Below, one piece after another: positions 1 to 9,087 of a DNA stretch of 50,794 nucleotides. Location of the stretch: contig MLAK01000772.1 in the NCBI GenBank assembly GCA_001839685.1, positions 3,352 to 54,145 on the forward strand, read 5' to 3'. The stretch comes from Tritrichomonas foetus. Its lineage: Eukaryota; Parabasalia; Tritrichomonadida; Tritrichomonadidae. Made by a program: the position numbers and the translations under genes. Position 1 is the stretch's first letter. Every line of letters starts with the position of its first letter. The notes under the pieces are model-generated. The model searched no databases. It had not been told where the DNA came from and saw only the letters and a list, made by a program, of their open reading frames with translations.

Positions 1-512
1 CTTTTGAAGGAGCTTATCCATGTAAATACTCTCAAAAATCAAGGATATGTCGCATATGTGTGGGAAAAAAGTAGATTTTCATTTTCAATGGAATATACGA
101 TTATAATGTATTCAAAACAATAAGTATTTCTAAAAAAATTGCTTTTTTTATTAAATCGAAGAATATCTCAAAAATAAAAAGACAAAATCTTTTAATATTT
201 TGGATATATTATTTTTTAATTATNCTAANTNTATGNAGAAAATANAAATAAAATCATAAGCGTAGAAGCATAGGTTGTGTACTTTTTTTATAGAAAATAA
301 AAGGGAATTTTTCTCTTTATCAAGTTTATTTTATATCTTGTTACTAAATTCCACATGTCTATTACCATATTGTCATCAATTCTACCCACTTTTTCATTCC
401 ATATATTCACAATTTCCGCTATTATGTTCATCAACTAATTTCTGAAAAAATAAAAATATCTCAGAAATTTGAGAAAAATTACAGAAAATTGATATTGCCA
501 TAAATAAGCTTC
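1..512. other. AT-rich intergenic, no gene seen
   Basis: No convincing reading frame or RNA gene is visible. The stretch is very AT-rich and holds scattered ambiguous bases (about 224-245), so base quality is low here. It presumably contains the 5' flank of the HEAT-repeat gene that starts at 513. Confidence 0.5.
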
Positions 513-2579
513 ATGATTTCATTGAGGCGACTTTTGGCCTCGCAGCCGCCTCCCTCCAACGAAATATATGAGTCCTGGCCAAGTGATAAGGTCCAAGTTT
601 TCGAATCTGATTTTATTCCCTCAAATCTCACAACGCTTGAACATATATCTCGCGCCATCAAATCTCGAAGACAGCCTTTAATTATTTGGGCCCTTTCCAA
701 TTTTGCAAAAGCTGCCACAAATGATAAAAAGTGTCTCCAACTTCTCCCAAATGTATTGTCTTTTCTTAATAAGCGAAATATTTATTACGAATATGCAACA
801 TGTGTTTGCTTGATGTCTTTATCAAAAAATCTTGGAAAGACAGTTGCTGCACCACTTTTATCAACAATTCAGAATCGGCTTCTCGAAAATCCAGCGATCG
901 AATATATTCAGATTCTCAAAATTCTCATTCCATACTTAACTCCGGAAACAATTGACTGCTGTATTATTCCAATGATTACACGTTTTTTTGACAAAGCGGA
1001 TGAATTCCATTTTGCTGGAGCTGAATTAATAATTTCTTTACCTTTAGAGGCACTTCACATCACAACTGATATTTTCCTCAAGTTTCTAAATTCGCGAGTT
1101 GTTATTGATAATTACCTAATTCAGCTCATCAAAAGTGCATCACAAGCTTTTTCTGCAGACTGGTGTGGAAAAATTCTACCGGCACAACTTCTCCAATACG
1201 CAAATAATAATCCTGCACTACGCTGTGGTATCTTAAAAACTGCTCTCTCCTTATCAGATATCTTTCAAAGTAAACTTTTCTACAGTTATATTACATCAGC
1301 ATTTTCTTGGGCCCAATATTCAGATGATGTTGCCATAATTCTTGTATTAAAAGCAGATGAAATTGTTACTCCTAAAACTGTAGAATTGTTTCCTAAAATG
1401 AAAGAATTACTTCACAGAATTTCTCAATCAAAAGATCCACGCATTAGAGTTCATTTACCGAAAATCATCTCTTGTAATCCTTCTGTTTTTCTTGGAAATG
1501 ATATGGAACTTCAACCGGTTTTCACGTCACTTGCTACTGACAAGATACCAGAAATTCGCTTAGCATTTCTTGATTCTTTTCTTGCCCTCTTTAATCTTTC
1601 AAAGAATCAAATGTCGAGAGAAACACTTTTTTCTCTATTTATTCCATTTTTTGATGATCAAACTCCACTTATTCGTGATCGGCTATGCTCATCAATTATA
1701 TATTCCACACTCGGTGCACAACGATTATATACAATTATGCCTCATTTTATTTCATTTTCAGCTTCCATTGAACGATGGCGATCATTTTCAGAAATTTTGA
1801 AGACCTTTCTATCATGGTCAAATGAAATTATTCGCACTTTTTGGGGCCAAATGGCCCCTGTTGTTAACCAAGCTGCTGAAAAATGGCCGTATGCACTTGC
1901 CCAAAGCATACAATCATTTTACAATCGAGTTTCAATTATTATTGATATCGATTCGATGAAAATACTCGAAGATATAGTTATTACATCATATGCGAAATCT
2001 GATAATTACCGGCTACGAGAGCTATTTCCACGGATCGCTGGAAGTTTTTGCTTCCAAACACAGAAAATGTATATCGTAATGTCAATGTGGACAAAAATTG
2101 TCGAATTATCCAAAAATGATATAATTTCAATCAAAAGCAAGATTATTCCACAGTTGATTAAATTCCGCCAATATTTTATTGCTAATTCAAAACCAGCTCT
2201 TGAAAAAGAAGTGATTTCCCTTTACATGGATTTAGGAAAAGAAGAAAATGTTTATTTAAAGGGAATTTGGCAAGAAAACTGGAAAGTTTTTAATGTTCAA
2301 ATGAGATCCACGGAATTTGAGGTTCGGCCAGTTGAACAATCTCGCTCTTTGTATATAACAAAGAAAGACCTTCCTGGACCAATGAAATCGGCTGTAGTTA
2401 TTCCATCTGCATCAGAAACTGTTAAAGCATCGTCAACACAAACACCAGGCGCTTTGTCCCTTCAGTGCCACAAATTGCGGACTTCTCGAGTTGTTTTTTC
2501 GGGACAAACAAGAGGAAAACCTTTGTTCAGAAAAACAACGGGAGACTCTAAATTACCATCTATCAATTTCCCAACATGA
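513..2579 (+). CDS. HEAT-repeat alpha-solenoid protein (PP2A/PP4 regulatory-subunit-like)
   Basis: A 688-residue protein made almost wholly of paired amphipathic helices from about residue 30 to 590. Several units have HEAT-like character, for example around residues 335-365 (DKIPEIRLAFLDSFLALF) and 375-400 (FDDQTPLIRDRLCSSI), the D-x-x-x-x-I/V-R pattern seen in scaffold subunits of PP2A and PP4. The last ~90 residues are low-complexity, rich in Ser, Thr and basic residues, and look disordered. No catalytic domain is present, so a scaffold role is likely. Assignment to a phosphatase complex is inference from repeat style only; importin or other HEAT scaffolds are not excluded. The ATG at 513 is the first in frame. 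Confidence 0.6.
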   Translation: MISLRRLLASQPPPSNEIYESWPSDKVQVFESDFIPSNLTTLEHISRAIKSRRQPLIIWALSNFAKAATNDKKCLQLLPNVLSFLNKRNIYYEYATCVCLMSLSKNLGKTVAAPLLSTIQNRLLENPAIEYIQILKILIPYLTPETIDCCIIPMITRFFDKADEFHFAGAELIISLPLEALHITTDIFLKFLNSRVVIDNYLIQLIKSASQAFSADWCGKILPAQLLQYANNNPALRCGILKTALSLSDIFQSKLFYSYITSAFSWAQYSDDVAIILVLKADEIVTPKTVELFPKMKELLHRISQSKDPRIRVHLPKIISCNPSVFLGNDMELQPVFTSLATDKIPEIRLAFLDSFLALFNLSKNQMSRETLFSLFIPFFDDQTPLIRDRLCSSIIYSTLGAQRLYTIMPHFISFSASIERWRSFSEILKTFLSWSNEIIRTFWGQMAPVVNQAAEKWPYALAQSIQSFYNRVSIIIDIDSMKILEDIVITSYAKSDNYRLRELFPRIAGSFCFQTQKMYIVMSMWTKIVELSKNDIISIKSKIIPQLIKFRQYFIANSKPALEKEVISLYMDLGKEENVYLKGIWQENWKVFNVQMRSTEFEVRPVEQSRSLYITKKDLPGPMKSAVVIPSASETVKASSTQTPGALSLQCHKLRTSRVVFSGQTRGKPLFRKTTGDSKLPSINFPT

Positions 2580-3046
2580 TCAATGATGCGAATTATTGTT
2601 ATGTTTGATAATAAAGAATATTATATTAAAGAACCTTATCATTTTTTTTGAAAATCCTTTTTTGGTGATTTTAATTTGACAGAGTTATTTCAAAATTATT
2701 AAAAGATGTTTTATCACTAATTGTTAGGTGATGGAAATAAAACTCACTCCGAATTTTTATTAAAAATATTCAAAATTTAGAATGCGATATCAGAATTATA
2801 TATCAATGTTGAATGAAACAGAAACCGTTTTAATAGATAATTGTGATTCTTTTATCAAGATAATTTAATAATGTGATATTAACGAGAGAATCGTTCAAGA
2901 AAATTGTGAGAATAAATGATGTAAATTTGACGACTAAATTCACCTTGAAATTGACGATGACTCATCTTGATAGTTCTCAATTGATATGTGTGTTTGAACA
3001 CTTATTTTTTCAAAAAGTATGATTTTCGGCAAAAGTGACATAATCG
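2580..3046. other. Intergenic, AT-rich
   Basis: 467 bases between two plus-strand genes. I see no RNA gene or plausible ORF. It should hold the 3' end signals of the HEAT gene and the promoter of the kinase; no TCA initiator directly before 3047 stands out. Confidence 0.4.
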
Positions 3047-4423
3047 ATGTCTAACTTTCCATTAGATTCATCAAAATACGAACTACTTCACTTAATCGGT
3101 GTTGGAACATACTCTCGAGTTTATGAAGCGCGCTGCTTAACAAACAATAAAATTTTAGCGATCAAACAAATTAACCTCGAAGAATTTCCGCTTCCTTTTG
3201 AGACAATTCAACGACAGACAGCATTTTGGTCAAAATGTGTACATCCAAATGTTGTTGAATATTACGGATCATTTATTGATGGACCAGTTCTCTGGATTTT
3301 AAATGAATATATGGGAGCCGGCTCTTTAAAAGATATTATCAAATTTGGCTACAATTCAGGTTTCAAGGACGAAGCACTTATTGCATCCCTTCTCTCGCAA
3401 GTCGTTGCCGGTATCAAATTTTTCCATGATAATCATGAAATCCATCGTGACATTCGATCAAATAATATTTTAATCAATTCCAAAGGCGTTGCAAAACTTG
3501 GCGACTTTGGTCTAGCCACATCACTTGTGAAAGGAGGCACACGACAAGGATCAACATTATCGCTATTCGGTGAAGAGTGTTATATGGCGCCAGAAGTACT
3601 CCGTAATGAAAATGGATATTCAGAAAAAACTGATATTTGGTCTCTCGGTCTTACATCCATTGAATTCGCCACTGGGAAAATGCCCTATTCTGGCATGAAA
3701 TTTATGGAATCATTAGTTCAAATTATTGACCATGAACCACCGACGCTTCCAGATAACAAGGAATTTTCTGCAGCCTATAAGGATTTCGTTAAACAATGTC
3801 TCATGTCCAACCCGCTCAAACGTGCAACAGCAGCTGAACTTTCTGCTCACCGCTTCATCAAAGGTGCCAAAGGTAATGACTATGTCAAAAAAACTCTAAT
3901 TCAACATCTCAGCCCGCTCTATGAAATTTTCGAACACTTGCATGGTGTTGTCGGAGATGAGCCACCAAAGCCAAAAGGACCACCAACTCCACAGATGGTC
4001 TTCGAATTTCCTGCCGACGACTCGCCATCACAGACTCAAGCAGAGGCACATTCGGAAGCACATTCGCAATCGCATTCACAAGATAAAGAACATCATCTAC
4101 AACGTCCGCATGCAAGTGTTGGTCCGGCTTCTGAAAAGATAAAAGACAAGGATGTCCAAAAAGTTGGAAGGTTTAAGGTGACAAGAACAACAGATTCATT
4201 AAACATTGATGTTCAAACTCATCAGAAACAGATGAATGAAATGGCTGTAAAAGAATCAAAACCAATGTCTCCTGAAGAACAACAACACAGAATAGAAGCA
4301 CTGGCAAATGAAATTTCTTCACTAACTGCAGAATTACACAGACTTGAAACAGAAAATGGACATTTGAAGGAAAGAATGGATGATCTTGCAGCAACTGTTG
4401 CGAAAATGCAGAAGAAGAAGTAA
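3047..4423 (+). CDS. STE20-family (FRAY/OSR1-like) Ser/Thr protein kinase
   Basis: 458 residues. The kinase domain spans about residues 11-271: glycine loop GVGTYSRV (18-25), ATP-binding Lys40 in LAIK, HRD at 133-135, DFG at 153-155 and APE at 181-183. The wording of the N-lobe (HPNVVEYYGSF) and the C-lobe (DIWSLGLTSIEFATGKMPY) is closest to the OSR1/SPAK (FRAY) group of STE20 kinases. A disordered P-, H- and S-rich linker (300-400) precedes a C-terminal coiled coil (about 415-458) that may mediate dimerisation. Two conserved positions deviate: the expected alpha-C Glu aligns with Gln57, and the HRDxKxxN Lys is Arg137. It is probably a kinase, but reduced activity is possible. The start is the first ATG before the kinase domain. 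Confidence 0.88.
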   Translation: MSNFPLDSSKYELLHLIGVGTYSRVYEARCLTNNKILAIKQINLEEFPLPFETIQRQTAFWSKCVHPNVVEYYGSFIDGPVLWILNEYMGAGSLKDIIKFGYNSGFKDEALIASLLSQVVAGIKFFHDNHEIHRDIRSNNILINSKGVAKLGDFGLATSLVKGGTRQGSTLSLFGEECYMAPEVLRNENGYSEKTDIWSLGLTSIEFATGKMPYSGMKFMESLVQIIDHEPPTLPDNKEFSAAYKDFVKQCLMSNPLKRATAAELSAHRFIKGAKGNDYVKKTLIQHLSPLYEIFEHLHGVVGDEPPKPKGPPTPQMVFEFPADDSPSQTQAEAHSEAHSQSHSQDKEHHLQRPHASVGPASEKIKDKDVQKVGRFKVTRTTDSLNIDVQTHQKQMNEMAVKESKPMSPEEQQHRIEALANEISSLTAELHRLETENGHLKERMDDLAATVAKMQKKK

Positions 4424-4845
4424 GTATATAATTCTATCCATGAATATTTTTATGTGAAGAAAGCTTAGATCACCATGGTTTTTATCATTATTATTTTTTT
4501 ATGTTTTCATATTTTTATATTTGCTTTTGATTTTGATTGGTAGGGGCCATACAAGATCAAATTTGTTGAATTTTAAAAACTTTTAAATTTTTTTTTCTAT
4601 CAATTTATTCTTTTTTCATATCAGATCTCTTTTTATTATGGAAGTCGAAAAAGGATTGGAGATTCTTTTACACTTTCTGAAATGATAACACGAGCATGGT
4701 CTACGATGGTATTGATAAGTTATAGATATTCGCAGAAAGGAATAAAATGGTATCAGTGGACTTCTTGAATGATGTCTCAATTGAGATTTAACTTTTTCAA
4801 TGTTCATCACAAAGTGTGCTGCCAAAAAGTTTGTCAACAAAAAAA
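4424..4845. other. Intergenic between kinase and Sec23/24-like gene
   Basis: About 420 bases with no coding signal on either strand. The last ~50 bases include an upstream ATG at 4800 opening a 21-codon out-of-frame ORF (4800-4865) that overlaps the start of the next gene. Confidence 0.4.
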
Positions 4846-6582
4846 ATGTTGGAAATCTCACTTGAAAAGGGACCTTTAAATGAAAGAATTCGACAGAAAC
4901 TGATGACGCCATTTAGTTGTATCATATCACCAGCCGCAAATTCTGATATTCCTTCGGTCTCATATGATATTCAAACATTTCCTCGATGTTCAAAATGCGG
5001 TGCCTATTTTTCTCGGCTAAGCCAGAAAGAAAACAATTATTGGATTTGTAATATTTGCGGATGTCACAACAAATCTGATTATCCAAAAGATTTTCCAGAT
5101 GCAAATGATTTCCAATTTATTGTCAATGAACTTCTTGGCGAAGAGATCCTCATTATTTACTTGTCATTAGATTTTCATTTAAATGATTTAAAAATTATTA
5201 CAAGTGAAATCACAACTTTTATTAAAACATTGAATGATAAACCAGCCATTTTTATAGTAGGTCATAATGATGCACCATTTTCTATACTTTGTCCGCATGT
5301 TTCCTGCTATAAATTAGAAAATAAAATAATTAAGTATTCACCACCAGCAGAAATAAATGTTTCACAATTTACAAATTTCCCTGCACCTGTTGTTCATTTT
5401 TCAGATATTGGAGATGATTTATCGAAATATATATTTTCGCCAATTCAAATGAATTCTGTCATAAACACTTTAGAAAAACTTACATCAATGTCTGGACAAA
5501 TTTCATTCACTCGTTTCTTGAATGTTTGCGAAAAATTAACATTTACGATTCAAAATAATCCAATTCACATTGTTTCAATATTACCTAGAATTTCTGATAT
5601 TCCAAATAAATTCAAAAAAGTGTATGAGAATTGTTGTAGAATTGATATACTTACTCCAACTGTAAATAATGAAGCACAAAATGCATTTTCAATTTTACCA
5701 GGTCTTGTTTTATTTTTCAACTCAAAAAATTTAGCGCGAAAATTACAATCTGCGATTTCTGAAGTAACTGCTTATCAATGGACAGCATTATCACGAGCAA
5801 ATAATGCTAAAACAAGTTGGAGAACTTTACCTTATCCTCAAATGATTGATGACCGAGGGGTTGCATTTTCACCAATTGTGCCATCAAAAAATCAACCATT
5901 CGTACTTGACATTCATCCAAACATAAACAATTCATTAAATGAAAAACAGTTCATCCATTTACAAGTTACTACAAAAATGATTATGACTCTTGATCATCAA
6001 AATTCCAAAGGACATCAAAATTTGAATTCAGATGAAAACGAAAATGAAAATATGAACATTCCTGTAAGTGTTCTTCGTGTATTTAATAGAAAAATAGAAG
6101 TTACTGATAATATTGAAGAGATAGCGAAAAGTATAAAACCTAATTCTTTAGTGTGGTTATGGTTAACTCGAACTTTAGATCAATCAACAAGAGATGTTCT
6201 TGCTGCACTATTTCGAGCAACGGCAAAAATTGTGGATGTTATTGGATTTGATCATAAAATTTCGAAAGATCTTGCACATAGTTGTTGCTCACAAAAGTTT
6301 TCTGATATTATGTCACAAGATTCGAAACATAGATTGTTATCGAGATATTCACTATGTCTGACGCATCCTTCCCAATATTCACTTATACCTTTATATGATG
6401 AAAAAAGAGGTATTGCATTATTTGGAAATACTGTTTTCTCACAAGAAAAAAATAGTAAGGAAGCAATTGATGAGGTTAGTAAAATTTATCTTTTTGGGAA
6501 AATAGAAAGTCCAATACCAGAATGGTGTAAAGTGCCTGATCCCCAAAATTTAGAGTTTTTAACATCATTGATACCTGAATAA
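4846..6582 (+). CDS. Sec23/Sec24-family COPII coat protein (Sec24-like)
   Basis: Vesicle coat subunit of ER export. With the first in-frame ATG at 4846 the protein is 578 residues. A zinc finger of Sec23/24 type lies at residues 48-71 (C48-x2-C51-x16-C68-x2-C71, wording RCSKCG...WICNICG). It is followed by a trunk-like alpha/beta region (about 100-310), a beta-sandwich/helical part, and a gelsolin-like end (around 530, LYDEKRGIALFGN). It is shorter than typical Sec23 or Sec24 (over 700 residues) because it lacks the disordered N-terminal extension and seems reduced elsewhere. Choice of Sec24 over Sec23 rests on the RCxxCxxY zinc-finger wording and is tentative. A GTG ten codons upstream is in frame but is not a eukaryotic start. 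Confidence 0.75.
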   Translation: MLEISLEKGPLNERIRQKLMTPFSCIISPAANSDIPSVSYDIQTFPRCSKCGAYFSRLSQKENNYWICNICGCHNKSDYPKDFPDANDFQFIVNELLGEEILIIYLSLDFHLNDLKIITSEITTFIKTLNDKPAIFIVGHNDAPFSILCPHVSCYKLENKIIKYSPPAEINVSQFTNFPAPVVHFSDIGDDLSKYIFSPIQMNSVINTLEKLTSMSGQISFTRFLNVCEKLTFTIQNNPIHIVSILPRISDIPNKFKKVYENCCRIDILTPTVNNEAQNAFSILPGLVLFFNSKNLARKLQSAISEVTAYQWTALSRANNAKTSWRTLPYPQMIDDRGVAFSPIVPSKNQPFVLDIHPNINNSLNEKQFIHLQVTTKMIMTLDHQNSKGHQNLNSDENENENMNIPVSVLRVFNRKIEVTDNIEEIAKSIKPNSLVWLWLTRTLDQSTRDVLAALFRATAKIVDVIGFDHKISKDLAHSCCSQKFSDIMSQDSKHRLLSRYSLCLTHPSQYSLIPLYDEKRGIALFGNTVFSQEKNSKEAIDEVSKIYLFGKIESPIPEWCKVPDPQNLEFLTSLIPE

Positions 6583-6681
6583 ATCTATCTTTTTTATAAT
6601 CCTTTAAATTTCTTATTTTTAAAGGCATAATTGCAGTTAGTTCTTCATAATTAATTATATAATCTAGAAAATTCGTATAGT

Positions 6682-7440
6682 TTAACTATTGTTTACATTT
6701 GTCAAGCAGTAATTGGAATTTAAGCGTATAATATCTGTGACTTTTTTACCACATACATAACATTTTGATGCAAAACTATCTGATTTCATAGCTGCTTCAA
6801 TGCAATGAATACATAAAAATGAATGACAGCATGGTAATAAAGCCGTTGCTGCTGGGTATTCGTTACAATTATAGCACATAAAGCTTTGAAATTTCAAATT
6901 ATCATAACTTTTCTTTCTTTGAATAAACTCATTTCTTTTTTCATGGAGAGTGTTTGAGAAAAATTGTTTTATGTCATTGGATATATCATATTGATGATAT
7001 TTTTCTCGTTGAATGTCAATGGTAATATTAATTAAATCGATGAGTTGGGTAATTTTCGAATCAACTAAATAAGCAATAATATCATATTTTTCATAAGAAG
7101 TTTGTGCATATTTGCATACTGAAGATAATAGTGAGCAAGTGGAAATTATCGAATTTCCGGTATTAAGAAAATGAATTAATGATAATCTCTTAAAAGCATA
7201 TTCTGTTGGGAAATTATGCGTTATTTTCTGGAAATATTTATCTTTTATTATAGTTTGGATAGATTCATCAGTGAAACTGCAACCCAAATTTATTTTTTGA
7301 ATAATATCAATTAATTTTTCTATATTCTCGATAAAATCATGATATGATTCAAACAGCAATCTACAGTTCATCTTTTGTCTCGAACAGCAATTCTTCTGAA
7401 ACAGATATGAAAAAAGTTTGTGATTTAATTGATTTGTCAT
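6682..7440 (-). CDS. C-terminal RING-finger protein (probable E3 ubiquitin ligase)
   Basis: 252 residues. A RING-type zinc-binding module occupies roughly residues 190-240: a CxxC pair (CYNC), then PCCHSFLCIHC supplying the Cys/His ligands, then a final CxxC (CYVC). The preceding ~180 residues are helical without a domain I recognise. The RING suggests an E2-recruiting ubiquitin ligase; the substrate is unknown. The gene converges with the Sec23/24-like gene, only 99 bases separating their stops. An initiator-like TCATTTCTTC lies just before the ATG on the minus strand. Confidence 0.75.
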   Translation of the reverse strand: MTNQLNHKLFSYLFQKNCCSRQKMNCRLLFESYHDFIENIEKLIDIIQKINLGCSFTDESIQTIIKDKYFQKITHNFPTEYAFKRLSLIHFLNTGNSIISTCSLLSSVCKYAQTSYEKYDIIAYLVDSKITQLIDLINITIDIQREKYHQYDISNDIKQFFSNTLHEKRNEFIQRKKSYDNLKFQSFMCYNCNEYPAATALLPCCHSFLCIHCIEAAMKSDSFASKCYVCGKKVTDIIRLNSNYCLTNVNNS

Positions 7441-7447
7441 TTTGAAG

Positions 7448-7453
7448 AAATGA
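7448..7453 (-). promoter_or_regulatory. Initiator-like TCA element of RING gene
   Basis: TCATTT on the minus strand, A of TCA about 11 bases before the ATG, as in the trichomonad Inr (TCA+1Y[T/A]), which gives very short 5' UTRs. Position fit is seen; function is inferred. Confidence 0.4.
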
Positions 7454-7589
7454 ATTATGAGAAAGATAAATAAAGAAAGAAAAGCAAAAATAAGTATTTA
7501 GAAAAGCTTATTTTTAAGAATAAAACAAAAACAAGAAAATTAATAATTTGATCCAATCAAAAAAACCATTAATGCATTATTAATGAAAC

Positions 7590-8369
7590 TTATTCAATTG
7601 ATTCCTTTCGAGATCTGCGTGGCACAGGAGGACTTGAGAAAAAGCTGATCATTTTTGATGACATTGGTGATTGTAACGTTTTTCCAAATTTTGTTGGACT
7701 TTTTAGTGATTCATAAGTTACACGGTTAGGTGGAATTGTACAGAGAGCACTTCGAATTTTTGTGACATTTTTCTTAAAGTTTGTATTTGCCCTCATTAAA
7801 TCACCATTCATTTTATGCGCATCATCAAGCATTTTTGTATATCCCCCTTCACAAAAATCTCGATGCATTTCATAGAATTTTTTGTAACCGCCATCAAGAA
7901 TGAAAACATTATGATAGTATAAATTAGGATACTCCATCTTATTGAATTCTCGATCCTTTTCCCGAAAAATAGCAGCCATTTGTGGACCCCTGTTTTGGGA
8001 AAATTCGCAATGGAAAACAATGACGGCATTATCAATTGGTTTGTTAAAAAATAGTGATTGGAGAATCTCAGGATTGTTACAATTCATTGCATTCATAATG
8101 TGACCTCCTTGATATTCATAATCGTATCTGCAATCGATAATATAGAGATAATCAAAAAATTCGTCATAGTCGCCCATAATTATTGATGCAAGAGTTTCAC
8201 CAGTAATGCGGGGAATACTTCCATTGAGGGGGAGAGTCGGGATAAAAGATTTCCTTGGAGAAAAACCTAATCGAGGTGGCGATTTTTTAGGTGTAGTCCT
8301 TGGTGAATCATCTAATTCTGGTACAGGTATTTGGTGGCGGATTGGCGATTGAAAAGCAAAATTCTTCAT
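7590..8369 (-). CDS. Cdc25-type dual-specificity phosphatase (rhodanese fold)
   Basis: 259 residues. The catalytic domain (about 55-190) has the Cdc25/rhodanese layout: helix (ITGETLASIIMGDY), strand with IIDCRYDYEYQGGHI (77-91), and the active-site loop HCEFSQNRGP (120-129) with nucleophile Cys121 and Arg127. This HCEFSxxRGP wording is specific to Cdc25, which removes inhibitory phosphates from cyclin-dependent kinases. The N-terminal 50 residues contain five SP/TP sites (S8, S22, T26, S30, S37), candidate CDK sites. It is compact compared with animal Cdc25 (over 400 residues). The C-terminal tail (190-259) is basic with further SP sites. Arsenate-reductase-like rhodaneses are the main alternative but lack the EFSxxRGP context. 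Confidence 0.85.
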   Translation of the reverse strand: MKNFAFQSPIRHQIPVPELDDSPRTTPKKSPPRLGFSPRKSFIPTLPLNGSIPRITGETLASIIMGDYDEFFDYLYIIDCRYDYEYQGGHIMNAMNCNNPEILQSLFFNKPIDNAVIVFHCEFSQNRGPQMAAIFREKDREFNKMEYPNLYYHNVFILDGGYKKFYEMHRDFCEGGYTKMLDDAHKMNGDLMRANTNFKKNVTKIRSALCTIPPNRVTYESLKSPTKFGKTLQSPMSSKMISFFSSPPVPRRSRKESIE

Positions 8370-9087
8370 TTTCCCTTTTCCTTAACGTATGGTTTAAACG
8401 TACACTTTTTTCGATTCAAAATAATTTTAAAAATCACTTAACTTTTTTACGTAAATCTGTGGTTGGAATACAATGGAAATGTTTTCCCTATGTTATTCCC
8501 ATACTTTTGAAATAAATGAAAACACTCATTGATACAGATTCAAAATTATTCTTCTTATGGATGATCGGGAAAAATGTCTTAGTGATTTGATTATCTGATT
8601 TTTAATGAAGAGAATACTTTATTTCGAAAATAAATTCAGTAATCATCAAGGATATTTTTCAATCATAATGATGCTTGACTGAAAATAAAATACTGAGAAT
8701 ATTAAAGTACATTTGTGATTGAAGTTGCTGTAAACATTTCACCATAATATTCAAAAACTTGACCTTAAACCACCGTTTTTTTATATTGAAAGGGAAAGAA
8801 AGAAAAAAATGAGTATGACGGGGAAAAGCATTTTTGACTTTTTGAATGCTTTTTGAAGATTTATAATCAATTTTAGAATAGTTTATTATATATGGCCAAT
8901 TAAATTCACCAACATTTGACCTCTATTCCGATTGAATTTCTTAATACACATTTTATCTTCTACCTTTCCATCAAAAAGTTATCAATTGAAAGAATATTCA
9001 AACATAAAAGTTTCAGGTATTTCAATTTACAATATTTTCTGATTATAATTGAACATATCAATTCAATTATTTATAAATGCCATTCTA
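8370..9087. other. Intergenic, divergent promoter region
   Basis: 718 bases between the minus-strand Cdc25-like gene and the plus-strand HECT gene. No gene recognised. It contains TTAACGTATG-type sequence close to the Cdc25 start and must carry both promoters. Confidence 0.4.

Noticed and set aside
9049..9087. Upstream in-frame extension of the HECT gene
   Set aside because: It starts at TTG; the first ATG at 9088 gives a plausible myristoylated N-terminus. Same reasoning removed non-ATG extensions at 4816, 18217, 18398, 27598, 34843, 46271 and 49767.
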